Source: Taxillus chinensis (lineage: Eukaryota; Streptophyta; Magnoliopsida; Santalales; Loranthaceae). Taken from it: a DNA stretch of 64,000 bases. The notes under the pieces are model-generated. The model was not told where the DNA came from and did no database searches. It saw nothing but the letters and a program-made list of their open reading frames with translations. Made by a program: the position numbers and the translations under genes. The stretch covers positions 45,470,284 through 45,534,283 of the forward strand of contig CM042091.1 in the NCBI GenBank assembly GCA_023512835.1, in the 5' to 3' direction. Every line of letters begins with the position of its first letter. Position 1 is the stretch's first letter. Positions 50,769 to 62,755 of this stretch are shown here, piece after piece.

Positions 50769-53418
50769 ATGGATGCTCATGTTCCAAGTGCTTTAGCAGT
50801 CCCCCAAGTCCCTGCAGGGGCGGTTGGAGAGCCTTACCGACGCTCAGCAAATTATCATCCCTCAGTTTGGGGCGATCGTTTCCTGACACATGCTTCTGAT
50901 TCTCTTGTATGCATGTGTATATATCATTATTATCATATGTGTCATGTGTGCGTGTGATGAATGTTTCTCATATGCGACTTGTTAATAATATTTAAGCAAC
51001 GCATGGTTAAATTGTAGAGAATTGATGATGTCGAAACAACAAAAAAATTTCAACAGCTCAAGGAAGAAGTGAGGGGGTTGCTCTCTGCTGCAGTCTTGAC
51101 TCCCCATGATCATTATAAAATGTTGACTTTGATTGATGACATTCAACGCCTAGGTATTTCTTACCACTTTGAGGATGAGATTGACCAGGTACTAGAACAC
51201 GTATACCGTACTGGCTATGAAGACGTTCCGAGAGCAGATCGAAGTAACCGTGATCTTCATACTGTTTCCCTTGGCTTTCGGTTGCTTAGGCAACATGGCT
51301 ATAATGTCTCTTGCGGTAATTTACAATTTATGGACAAACCGTTGTATATTAATTATAATTTATTGCAACTTTACGTTATATTGTCTATTTTCTATATGGA
51401 GCAGATGTATTTAGGAGGTTCATGAACAAAGGCAGTGTGCTCAAAGAATCGAAAGCTCAAAACGTGCAAGCTTTGTTGAGCTTTTATGAAGCCACACAAC
51501 TCCAGATTCATGAAGAGGATATGCTAGCCGATGGACATGCTTTTGCTGTCTCTCGCCTAGAACAATTGATACCTCACCTAAGCCCTCAAACAGCGGCACA
51601 AGTGAGGCGTGCTTTAAAGAGGCCTATCCACAAGGGGCTACAAAGGCTGGAGGCAAGACATTACATTAACATTTACGAAACTCGACCAGATCACAATTCA
51701 TATCATGAACCTCTTCTAATGTTTGCGAAGCTAGATTTTAACTTCTTGCAAAAGGTTCACCAAGAGGAGCTCACTTCTATCACGAGGTAAATGATAACTT
51801 AATCATTGTAAAAATTTGGCTTTTTGACAAAATAAAATAATTAATAACTTATCATTAAGTAGGTGGTGGAAAGAATTAAATTTTACACAAAAGCTGCCTT
51901 TTGCAAGGGATCGTGTTGTTGAATGCTACTTTTGGAGTTTGGGAGTGTTTTTTAAGCCTGAGCATGCCTTTGCCAGAAAAGTATTTACCAAAGTCGTCAA
52001 AATAACTTCTGTTATGGATGATATATATGATGTGTATGGAACCCCCGAAGAACTTGAGCTACTCACTAATGCCATTGAGAGGTTACATATCTTGATTATA
52101 TACATATTCTTAATCCATGATACCTATAAACTCATTTTCTAAGAAATTGTACTTACAATAATTTGACAGAAGTTATTTGTTGATCCACCTTATTTACAGG
52201 TGGGATATCATCATTGCAAGTCAGTTGCCTGAGTATATGAAAATATTTTATAAGGCACTCTTAGACATTTACGATGAAATTGAGGAGCAAACGAAAGAGA
52301 CGCCATACATGTTTTCCTATGCTAAAGAAGCGGTAAGCCTTTTTGTTTCAATGGGTTAATTTGTTCATTAATTACTATTGCATATGACAATAATTACTAT
52401 TGCATGAGACCCAATCAGCTATCTCAGGGCCTATTGATTCTTTGGTAGCCTAGAAAAGAACGGGATTTTCACATGTTTTAGATATTATTCGTAGTCGACT
52501 TTTGCGTAGTCTTATCCCTTAGCTTAGACGCAAACTTATTTTCATCTCATTTGATATAAGTGGGTTGCTTTGGTACATAATCCTACATAAAAAAATAAAA
52601 AAACTGGGTCTTTCATCTTTTGCAACACTACTGATATAAATAAATTATAATAGTAATAATAATAACACATGTACAACAATAAAAAATTAAGCATATGGAT
52701 GATGTAACAGATGAAAACACAGGCAAGAGCTTATATGGAAGAAGCTAGATGGTTTCAAGTAAATAAATTGCCGACAGTAGAAGAATACATGCGCGTGGCA
52801 TTAATTTCATGTGGCTATTCTTTGCTTGCCAACACTGCCATGCTTGGAATGGGAAGCATTGTTACCAAAAACACATTTGAGTGGATGTCCAGAACCCCAA
52901 AGATTCTCAAAGCTTCTTCCATTGTTAATAGACTTATGAGTGACATGGTGTCTCACAAGGTAAATTTTCTTAATTTTCTTAAAGGGAAATATCATGTAAT
53001 TAACATCACAAGCTTTGAAATTTTGTACTTTTATATCAGTTAAACTCTCCTTGTTAAGTTCATATATCTTTTAAAAAATCAATTTGTGTCTAATTAATTT
53101 AAGGTGTATATTTGATCAATATATTTACAGTTTGAACAAGAGAGGGGGCATGTAGCTTCGGTGGTTGAATGTTATATGCACGAATACGGTGTCTCAGAAG
53201 AAGTAGCGCTTAAAGAATTGCACAAGCAGATCACAGATGCATGGAAGGATCTCAACGAAGAATGCATGAAGCAAGTTAGCGTCCCCAAGCCTGTCCTCAC
53301 AGTTGTTATCAATCTCGCATGTGTTATTGATTATATTTATAAGGATGAAGATGGATATACTAATGCATCGCTCAAAAATCCAATTGCTTCATTGTTGATT
53401 GATTCCATTCCAATATAA
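50769..53418 (+). CDS. Class I terpene synthase, TPS-a (sesquiterpene) type, 7 exons
   Basis: Predicted cytosolic sesquiterpene synthase that ionises farnesyl diphosphate and cyclises it. The product cannot be read from sequence. Exons 50769-50906, 51018-51315, 51405-51786, 51863-52081, 52200-52332, 52711-52959 and 53131-53418 all have GT-AG borders and join in frame to 568 residues, with the classic seven-exon TPS layout. RRX8W is at residues 24-34, with only 23 residues before it, so there is no plastid transit peptide. RDR is at 288-290 and the metal-binding DDIYD at 325-329. The second metal motif reads SDMVSHKFE (467-475): its first residue, normally Asp or Asn, is Ser (AGT at 52939-52941), while Ser471 and Glu475 are kept. 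Activity could be altered or lost. AT-rich introns. The 5' flank is tandemly duplicated upstream. Confidence 0.9.
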
Positions 53419-53520
53419 TCAAGAAGGATTGGAACTGGCCGGTGTATTTTTTTTTCTAATGATAGACAGTATTTGTGAGTTGAAAGCTATGCTCTTCCAC
53501 TTTTTATCCTAAACTTTCTT

Positions 53521-53925
53521 AGACCATTCACGTTGCTTTCTTTATGTTTTACGGTAAAAAAATCAATTCCTAAACTTTTATTCTAAATTTTACTCATTAT
53601 TTAAAAAAATTCTTTCACATCTCATTACCTATCCTTTTTCTATTATATTAAAATAATATTTTTTATCGTTATACTTTTCTCTCTCTTCTATTTACTCTAA
53701 CCATTTAAAAATGCACATGTATCAAAAAAACTTTAAAAATTATAGAAAAGTTTCTTGGGAAATAAATAGTAACTATCTAAATATAATAATTTATCATTCA
53801 TTTCTTATCTCTTAATCTCATTTTAGGAAAACCAATGTAGGATTATTTTTATTAAATTCCTAAAAATTTCTCCTAAATTATAGGTAAAAGGTGCATATAT
53901 GAAAGCCAATGTGAATCCTCTTATC
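53521..53925. mobile_element. Diverged MITE downstream of the terpene synthase
   Basis: GACCATTCACGTTG at the left and CCAATGTGAATCC at the right, with internal GGGAAATAAATAGTAA and CTAAATTATAGG, resemble the 6791-7176 family. No clean flanking duplication. Confidence 0.5.
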
Positions 53926-54049
53926 CCTTCAAATAAATAAATAGATGAATAAATAATTAAACAATATAGAACGAAGTTGGGATTGCTGTGGTGGGAGAGA
54001 GGATACCATGGTGGAGCTCTTTGGCTTAAAATCTAATAGTATTGGACTT

Positions 54050-54436
54050 CACATATTTTTTTAAATTGCTTTATCAGTCAATTTAGTTTTGACGTAGCAT
54101 GAAAGTTACAATAGAATGATAACAACAACCAAATCTGCAAATAGGTTGCCAATCACACACAAGAAATACATTGATAAAAATCAATCTATAAGTTTATAAA
54201 ATTGAAGGTAAAATTCATGTGTATCATTACAATAATCTTAGGGGCTTATTTATAGTCTCAAAGAGGATTACGAAAAGGAAATTCATATAAAAGGAAATTC
54301 TTAATTAATAAAAGACCACATTAATGACCTAATAGTTAAATGAAAACTCCTAACTTAACAATTAAAAGAATTAATTAAAAGGAAAGATAAAGCTTATTTG
54401 CTTCCCAAGTTGTTTCCTTCTCAAGCCACCACATCA
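54050..54436 (-). repeat. 3' LTR of the gypsy element (inner boundary only)
   Basis: TG start next to the polypurine tract. The outer boundary is a guess. Confidence 0.45.
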
Positions 54437-54769
54437 TTCTCTCCCACCTCAGAAGAACTTGAGCTTGAGTTTATATTGCATATAAAGGCACATTATCAGA
54501 ATGAAGTGGATAAATATCAGCCACATTAAAAGTCTGAGAAATCATCATATCATCTAATAAAGCAACAACATAGGCATTGGCATTGATCTTGTGCAAAATC
54601 TCATAATGTCTATATTTCTTCAGTTGTAACTTGCTGTATTTGTCAACCAAAAAACGTCCTTATGCAGAAACACTATCACTTGATCTCTTACAGCAAACAA
54701 TTACCGTCGCCTATGCAAATCAAAAGTTACCTTATATTTAGTATTATCTCGCTCAATCTTCTCTTGAAT

Positions 54770-57700
54770 ATTTACAATGACAGACTGATATTGCTCAACA
54801 ATATGTTTAGTACCCACATTCCTATTCTTAAAGCTAGGTAATTATACCAAATCCAAAACATGTAGCGAAAACTTTGGGTAAACCACCAAAAAAGGTGTCT
54901 TAATTGTGCGATGAATAGAGTTGTTGTAAGTAATATCTGCTTGTTCCAAAGTCTAATCCTATTACTTTGGTTTCTCACCATAAATACTCCTGATCGGATT
55001 GCCCAATGTCTTATTCATCACCTCAGTTTGGCCATTAATCTATGGATGTGCAATATTACTAAAATTCAAAGATGAATTACCTAGAAACCAGAAAGTCTTC
55101 CAAAAAGGACTGAGAAATTTACTCTCTGTCTTAAGTAATAGATATATGTATTCCATGCAAATGAACCACCTCCTTGAAAAATAACTTCACAATAGCCTCT
55201 GCATCAGTAATCTTTTTACATGGGATAAAATGAGACATTTTGGAAAACCTGTCAACCACCACAAATATAAATTGGCTCTTCTTTGAGTACGAGGTAATCC
55301 CAAAATAAAATCGATTGAGACATCCTCCCATATGTTATTCGGAATAAGCAAAGGTGTGTACAGTCCAGTGTTTTGAGACTGTCCTTTTACAATCTGATAG
55401 ATGTAACACCTTTCAACAATACAACTTACATCACGACCTAAGTGAGGACAAAAATAACTCTATGCCACATCAATAATAGTCTTGTCTCGCCCAAGATGCC
55501 TAACTGAGCCTCCTACATGGAGATCTTGAATTACCTTCTCTCGTAGAGAAGATTTAGGAGCACATAATTGATTACCCTTTATCAAAAAGCCCTCACAAAT
55601 GTGGTAATCATTACAAGGCTCACGAAGTACGTACCTCCTTCACAAGTCCTGAAAATTACCATCAGTGGCAAATAAGCATTTCAATTAATCAAAGGCCACA
55701 ATTTTAGTACATAAAGTAATTAACAAATCAGCTCTCCGGCTTAATGCATCAACAACTCTATTCTGAACTACAGATTTATATAAAAGTCTGAATGAAAACT
55801 TTTTCAAAAAATGGATCCAACGAGTATGCATACCTTTGTTAATTCTCATCTTTCCACTGAGATGCTTCAAAGCCATATAATTAGAATAAAGAATAAATTC
55901 TTTGCCCACCAAATAATGCTCCCATATTTGTAAGACTCTCACAATAATATAAAATTCTTTTTCATAGGTTGACCAAGTCTTCCTGACTTCACATAACTTC
56001 TCACCAAAAAGGCCACTGGTATCTTCTTTTGAGAAAACACAGTACCAATGCAAACTCCATTAGCGTCGTAATCCACCTCAAATAATTTATAGAAACTTCA
56101 GAGTGCCAATCCTTGTGCTTGACATAATTCCTCCTTAAGGTCTGAAAACTCTAATCATCTTCTTCATTCCATTGAAACTTCCATTTTTTCAAGCATTCAG
56201 TTAATAAGGCAGCGATGGTACTAAATTGCATGATGAACTTCTTATAAAAACTAGTAAATCCTAGAAAGCTCTTGAACTTTATCACAATCAATGGAGTAGG
56301 CTACTCCTTGATTGCCTTCACTTTAGAATCATCCACCATGATACTATCACAGCTAACTAGGTACTTGGTGCATTGCTAAGACCAAACAATATTACTAACC
56401 ATTTGAACAACCTCTGCTTGGTTTTGAAAGGAGTCTTTCACTCATCTCCAAGCTTAATTTGAATATGATGGTAACCATTACACAAGTCAATCTTGGAAAA
56501 CACTTGAGCACCACTGAAGTGATCCAACAAGTCATCTAATCGAGGTATAGGAAATTTATATCCAATAGTAATCTTATTAATGGCACGACTATACATATAT
56601 CCTTCAGCTTCCACGTTCTTGGGGAGTTAACAACGCTAGCACTGCGCATAGACTCAGGTTATTGCGAATGAATCCCTTGTCCAATGATTCATAGACTTTT
56701 CCTGTAAAATTTCCATTTCCTTTGGACTCATCATATAATATGGTAAATTTGATAAACTAGCACTGGGTAGAAAATCTATCTGATGTTGGATATTTCTTAG
56801 AGGCAGCAACCCCTTTGACGAATCATTCGAAACCACATTTACAAATCCTCTAACCTAGTTTTAATCGTATCTGCTACCTTTAACTTAGGACTACCAACAC
56901 TAGTAACCTCCAGTTTTACCACAAGAGCATGCACCTCTTTCATATCTTTTGCATCTATAACCAAGTCTATGTTAGATTGCATCACTATTAAGAAAGATCG
57001 TTTCTTACCCTTACGAGTTTTAGAATGGAATTCCTCCTTTAGGGGAAATAAATTAAATTTTGCATTGCCCTTCTCTAACTTGTAAAGGCTCCCTTTGCCC
57101 AACTGTTGGGCATACACATTGAATTTCCAAAGTATTCCTGATAAGAAATGACAAATATCCATTTATACCACATCGCAATAAATCTCATCATGGTACTTAC
57201 CAATAGTGATTGGGACCTTGCATCTCTCTGTCACACCAATCTTCTTCGCAACTTTTATTCATCCAATGGTATACGGACTCGAGTGCTTCTTCATGGGAAA
57301 ATGTAATTTCTGAATCATTGATCTCCCAATAATGTTCTCGCAACTGCTGCTATCAATAATTACATCTAACATTCGACTTCTAGTTGCAAATGTTGTTCGG
57401 AACAGCTGGTGTCGTTGTGTAAGCTCCTCCTGTGGTAGTGATAGAAGCATCCTCCTAACCATATAGAATAGTTAAACTCCGTCATCTTCTATTCCCCTTC
57501 GCTAGGATCATGTCCATCTTTTACTTTGCAATCCCAATTGTCCTCCTCATCATGGTCCACCATGTTTATGGATCTCCTATTCGGACATTGATTAGATCGA
57601 TGCCCCGACTACTCATAATGAAAACATTTGACCAGAACCGTCTTGCATAAGGATTGGTATGTTTTTGAATCCCTTGAATTGGTATGGGCCTCTTCCTTTC

Positions 57701-57770
57701 CGTTTTGTCGCTCAACTTGACTACTTCCTCTATAGGCTTACTCAAATCACGCTTAGTCTTCTCACTGACC
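54770..57770 (-). pseudogene. Broken gypsy gag-pol
   Basis: Fragments on the minus strand, in order. Protease: LDVIIDSSSCENIIGRSM (57462-57259). Reverse transcriptase: [20 protein letters not shown] with [20 protein letters not shown] (about 56580-56430). RNase H: WSTYEKEFYIIVRVLQIWEH and VVDALSRRADLL (56053-55685). Integrase: [17 protein letters not shown] zinc region, ISIDF.LGLPRT-like, and [18 protein letters not shown] (55331-55131). Many stops and frameshifts separate them, so nothing here is functional. Confidence 0.85.
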
Positions 57771-57800
57771 ACCTTGCTTTCATCGGAACTAGTATTAGTC

Positions 57801-58114
57801 TTGACTCCTTCCGTCCACTTACAAACAATGAGGTTTATTTATGCAACAAATATTTCGCTCGAAGTGTCATTTTCTTCGTTTCATTCAAGCTTCAAAAGAT
57901 TGTGAACCCAATCTTATCCTTGATTTACAATTTAAGGTCATTCACAAACCTGTCATCCTTTACTTTCTCATAAATCATTTCTCTCAGCTCCTCATTTGTG
58001 TTTATGTTGTTGTAAACATTTGTAATGACCGAGGAAGATTTTTAATGTATCACGTGTGATCAATTAAATATGATATTTTCCTTGTTTAATCTTGAGATTA
58101 TAGTATTTAATTTT
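57801..58114. other. Spacer with probable gag-derived sequence
   Basis: Nothing distinct. The open frames here are antisense to decayed gypsy sequence. Confidence 0.35.
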
Positions 58115-59113
58115 GGACAAGACTTACCTCCAACCTGGGTTGGAGGAAGTTCCTTCAACCTATGATGTGGCAGCCTATGTCAATGACATCTGTCAATTTT
58201 TTTTTGTGCATATGTGATGTGACTCATAATGGAGGATACGAAAACATCTAAATTTTATTAAATTTATTTCTATCTTGGCTCACTACGGAGAGAATGACAG
58301 AGTATTATTATTTGGGCATTGTTTTGCTGGTGAAATAATTCTAGTTACATAATTTTCAGTTCCACATACCTGCTTTAGCACTTGATCGCAACCACTCTGG
58401 ATTACAAGGAGGAGCTTTGCCGCAAGGTTGGCCTCCATAGCAGCAAGCATGCACTCTTGTGGGGTAAGCCTGGAAGCTTGGTGAGCTGAATCAAGGCAGC
58501 TCAAAGAGCTGTGAAACAGCCCTGATACTGACTGTGGAGTTCCAGACCGAATCGTGGGAGCAGATGATGGTATGGAGCAAGGCAAGGCCGGCGAGGACTC
58601 TATTTGGGTTCCACTTGTCCTTTATTAGCCTCAGAAGACCCACTAAGAGACCCAAGCCCCAAACAACCTCAGGCCACAAATCCCTCTCTTGAATCAACAA
58701 GCCAATCAACCTGGTAAAATTGATATTAGTGTAGATGTAACCCTCATTCAACATGTCCACCAGTAACGAAAGCTTGGTGGGCTGAATCAAATTGATTCGG
58801 GACTTGGACTCTAGGGTGAGCTTAATAAGGATGCCAACGGCTTCGGATTCGATGGCGTAGGAGGTGAAGGGGCCAAGGAGGGAGGCGATGAGGGCGACAC
58901 TGAAGGTGTCGATGGCAGCGGTTTTGTGGGTGGAGGAGTCAAGGAGTGGTTTTGTGGGCGTGAGAAGTTTAATTAAATTTCAATAAAGGAGGAAGATGTT
59001 GTCGTTTCCTCCGTTAGCATGCAGAATAATTTTGATAGATGTCATGAACACAGGATGTGATATCATAGATTGAAGGAACTTCCTCCAACCCAGGTTGGAG
59101 GTAAGTTTTGTCT
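58115..59113. mobile_element. Pack-MULE: Mutator-like element carrying a host gene fragment
   Basis: The 999-bp unit has ~50-bp terminal inverted repeats: ACTTACCTCCAACCTGGGTT on the left and its inverse on the right. It is bounded by a perfect 9-bp direct repeat TTTAATTTT (58106-58114 and 59114-59122). A 9-bp target duplication is the Mutator hallmark. No transposase is present. The interior (about 58280-58960) is derived from an ARM-repeat gene, which makes this a Pack-MULE. Each TIR also contains a 9-bp-arm palindrome CCTCCAACC-TG-GGTTGGAGG (TG or CA centre). Confidence 0.8.
58283..58960 (-). pseudogene. Captured fragment of an ARM-repeat (U-box ligase PUB25/26-like) gene
   Basis: Minus-strand reading gives KTAAIDTFSVALIASLLGPF, then AVGILIKLTLESKSRINLIQ, LSLLVDMLNEG, RLIGLLIQERDLWPEVVWGL, LVGLLRLIKDK and a CSHDSVWNSTVSIRAVSQL stretch after a frameshift. 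After an apparent deletion of about 50 codons comes TPQECMLAAMEANLAAKLLL with VIQSGCDQVLKQ. The Leu-rich helices and the LLL.IQSGC block near the C-terminus match plant U-box/ARM proteins of the PUB25/26 kind. The U-box itself is absent. The subfamily assignment is from memory and only moderately sure. Confidence 0.6.
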
Positions 59114-59407
59114 TTTAATTTTTACCGGTCTAGTATTTCTGTGAAATGTTTTCTATATATGCGGCCCCACTTCACTCGTGATTTATTATTTGAAATTTTG
59201 TGAATTTAGGTTGTGTTTTTCAGTTCTAGGAGGGTTATTGGTCCAACGAGACAGTCCGCGAAGGGCGGCTGGACCGAGCAAAAGGTTGGTATTTGCATTC
59301 TTCTTCTTCTTCTTCTTCTTGTCCATGTAAATTATAGCGCTATGTATGATGTCGTTGATTATCTGATTGGTGGTGAGTGAAAGTAACAACATTGTGCACT
59401 ACTATAG

Positions 59408-60720
59408 GAGGATTTCCAGCACATTCTTCGTGTTTAGAATACGAACGTTGATGGGAAGCAGAAGATCATGTATTAAGAACAAGCTAGCCAACATCATTTG
59501 CAAGAAGGCCAATATTAACATGAACAAGAGGTGGACATTCTCTCTCTATTAAGTTTTTTTATTTGTTCAATTAATTTTGTCGCAGTCCCTATTTTTATAA
59601 TATTTTGTTCTTCTTCGCTTGCATGCTAGCTTTATGTAAATGGGTCCTGTGACCACTGTTGTTTGTTGGTAGGATTTTCTTGTGCTATTCTCTCTTTAAA
59701 GTTTTGTCTCAAATTTCACTTCGGAATGAACTATTATGTTTCATATTGATGTGCGTGTTTACTTGATTTATATGAACTTGTTGACTATTAAATTTCTCAT
59801 GTTGGCAATCGTTTCACCCGATTTGGTTACCAACTTGGTAGCTTTAAAATTTTAATATTTTGTTTTAACTTAAATATTAGTATTCGGAGTTCATTCTTAA
59901 ACCTTTTTGTTTTATGAATTTAGCTAAGAGTGTACTGAAGGCTTAAAGATATAAATTTCCGTAGTCAAGGGATCAAAGAGAAGAAAATAGTCTCTATTTG
60001 GTATTTCAGTAAAGATATAAGTATATGCTGTTTTAAATCCCCTTTCTATAAGGTGCGAGAGGGCTTAATTTTGTTTATAAATTGGTAAAAACAATCATAA
60101 TAAACTCTTAATTACTTCAAGTTATTTGCAATAGGTGTTTATAATATATTGAATTCATGATTTATAAAATAGGGTTTCCTATTGTTGTTCATAACGGAGG
60201 ATCACCTGTCATTTGCTTTTTGGTTTAAAAATCTTACTCTGCATAACATTGGAAGTACTGCAACTCTATTTTCAAAATTGTATGGAGATGATGGTTGATT
60301 CATTTTAAAATCAATAGTTTATATGTCCATGGTTGGAACATTCTTCGTTTTATAGGAATAATGGTTGATTGAGGTTTGCCATTCTTCAACTGTCATGTGA
60401 AATATAATAAATAAATAAAAAAGCAAACTAGTTTTGGTTTGGTGTTTCTATATTGCATAGGCATGATGATTGCTTCCTTTTTGAATTGATGTCTAGGTGT
60501 TATGCAACGTTCTAACATGAGTCAGTTTCTGCATTTCTCACTACAAATGTTGAGGGATGATCTTGAGTGTTTGAAGAAAATTAGGTATGTGTTTGCTTTT
60601 CATTTTCTTTGGACCTCAACATACTATCTTTTGGTTTTTGAATTTGTATGCGTTTTGGTTTAGGGATGGTGTCAGGGAATTATTTAGATATGTTGGGCAG
60701 ACTTCTGGTGAATGGCATGA
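59408..60720 (+). pseudogene. RPS18: 40S ribosomal protein S18 (uS13) pseudogene with introns
   Basis: 59408-59530, preceded by an AG acceptor and followed by a GT donor, reads EDFQHILRV-stop-NTNVDGKQKIMY, then after a small deletion and frameshift KLANIICKKANINMNKR. That matches the second exon of RPS18. A second piece ends at 60584 as MLRDDLECLKKIR followed by GTATGT, matching the LRDDLERLKKIR exon end. A weak trace of the last exon (GVRELFRYVGQTSGEW) lies near 60670-60720. Splice sites are kept, so this is a duplicated rather than processed pseudogene. The first exon is not seen. Confidence 0.7.
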
Positions 60721-60801
60721 GAGAGTCCCTAATTGTTTTGTTGGGCGGTTGCTGGCTTCTAGACTGGGTGCAAGGAGGAAGAGCTTTGCAAACATTCTTT
60801 A

Positions 60802-61213
60802 GGGCACTCACACCTGCTTACCTATCATTTTTCCTAATTTTACATATTTAAACTACTTTTTGCTTCCCTATACAAATATACATCACAATATATTTCCTTA
60901 ATTACTCTCTATATAATTAAAATAATAATTTACATTACTTTTTTATTTAATAATACTTTTTATAATTTAGTATAAAATAAAAGTGAATGTTATGGAAAAT
61001 GTGAAAGAAATAGGTGAGAGAAATCTTTTATATATAATTTAATAATTATAGAGAATGAATAGTGCTTCCTAATATGTTGGAAAATACTGTATAAATCATA
61101 TAGAGAAAGTTAAATATAAGACTTCTGTTGTGATGCTGCTTTTATGATTTTTTAACTTTTTCTCCCCAAATTTAAGGAAACAAACTAATATAGAAAATAT
61201 GCTACTAGTGCTC
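60802..61213. mobile_element. MITE with TTA target duplication
   Basis: It starts GGGCACTCACACCTG and ends CTACTAGTGCTC, with TTA on both sides (60799-60801 and 61214-61216). It shares its 3' half with 40676-40998 and with an insert at about 29625-29755. Confidence 0.7.
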
Positions 61214-61216
61214 TTA

Positions 61217-62345
61217 AATGCTCATTGCGTAGATTTCTGCCAGTGTAGAAAACAACGCTTTTGCTGCTGCTGTAGTTAGAAACACAAGTGTTTGTCTTTG
61301 CGTGTATATTTCACAAATTCTTCTAAGTCTGAAGAGATTTTTTATGCTGAACCTGTTTATGCTAGTATAGGTCATAATGGAAATTATGGCAATCCTGAAG
61401 CTAGGTATTGAAGAAATCCATATTCTGTAAGCATTGATCTCTTTTCAATATGACGGTCTTTGTTTATGGATTCATATTTTGTAACCTATTACTGTACCTT
61501 GCTCCCGCCTAGGCGGGTAATGAAGTCTTGAAATCATACCACACCCCATGTATAATTAGGGCAGCATATTCCATCCTATAATGAGATTGGCAGGAAGAGG
61601 TTTCATCCATTCACTTTTCGCTCTAACTTTTATTATATATATTGTTAGATCGAACCCAGAATTTGGATGATGCTGATAAAATCCTATGTAATTTGGTTTG
61701 AGATCTTTCAATGTAATTTCTAACATGTTGCAGAAGACAAGTTTTAATTTGGATCTTCACTCGTGAGTACAAAGTTAAAGACATGATACATAATCCTGAT
61801 CCGGACCAACGTGAGTGTCGTCAATCAACTTGGTAAATAACCAAGTCATTACAAGTGCCCAGGACCAACCAAATTAAAAAGGAACAAAAAAAAACTCTAC
61901 ATTACTTCCATTAACTAACTATTAAAGCTAGTATCAATCCAATAGAAAATTTTTATTTTGGATCAAAAAGCCTCATGTACATGTGACGACAATTATTTTC
62001 ATTCACTAAAATAGCATCCTAGGCAATAAATGGGAAAACTATTTTCATTAATGGAAAACTAAACAATTGTGTGTATAAATCCTAAAGAACAACACTAGAA
62101 CAATTATGGCAAAAGCCTCCAATCAAGACTTTCTTCGGACTATGTCTCGTCTCATAAAGTTAGTATGCATTATATTAAGTTTATATCTTCTGGTCCTCCG
62201 CAATTTGGCCCCAAAAAGAAATTGTGTTGGTTTGGTCCTTGCTGCATAATCAAATTTATGTGTGTTAAAGTGGAAATGATAAAAATAAAAAGAATAATGA
62301 TAAAAATAAAAAGAAAGGCCGACTTACAGAGTCCAGTTAGCAAAT
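61217..62345. other. Intergenic DNA
   Basis: No gene or element is recognised. Confidence 0.4.
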
Positions 62346-62697
62346 AGGGATGGCATTGGGGTAGGATGGGTATTGGATCATCCTGTCTCCATCCCCGAAA
62401 ATAATTTTCCGTTTTATCTCTACCCCGTGTCCTAGTGGGGAATGAATTTCTTGTCCCATCCCCGTCCCGTCGGGTTACGAGACAGGATGAAAAATTCCCG
62501 CATCCTATCCCATTGTATTTGCTTCACTCGTGACCCATCCTACCCTGTCCCAAGTGTGCCTAGAAAAATAACATGGCCAAATGTGTTGTCCGTGAGATTT
62601 GAACTCAGGATCTATCCTCTAACCAAAGCACCTGTCAATTACTAGGTCAACTGTATTTTGGTTATATATGGTTATTGAATTAATATATATACTTATA

Positions 62698-62755
<58 letters not shown>

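Larger units (their letters stand above)
54000..57800 (-). mobile_element. Decayed Ty3/gypsy retrotransposon, minus strand
   Basis: Minus-strand order is zinc-knuckle region (about 57.6 kb), protease, reverse transcriptase, RNase H, integrase, then polypurine tract GGTGGGAGAGAA (54448-54437) and an LTR starting TGATGTGG at 54436. The far LTR end is not defined, and no 5' LTR was found. Confidence 0.75.

Noticed and set aside
62600..62645. Possible tRNA gene (TTTGAACTC... with an A-box-like partner)
   Set aside because: Does not fold into a complete cloverleaf by eye and lies inside a repeated element; tRNA-like only.
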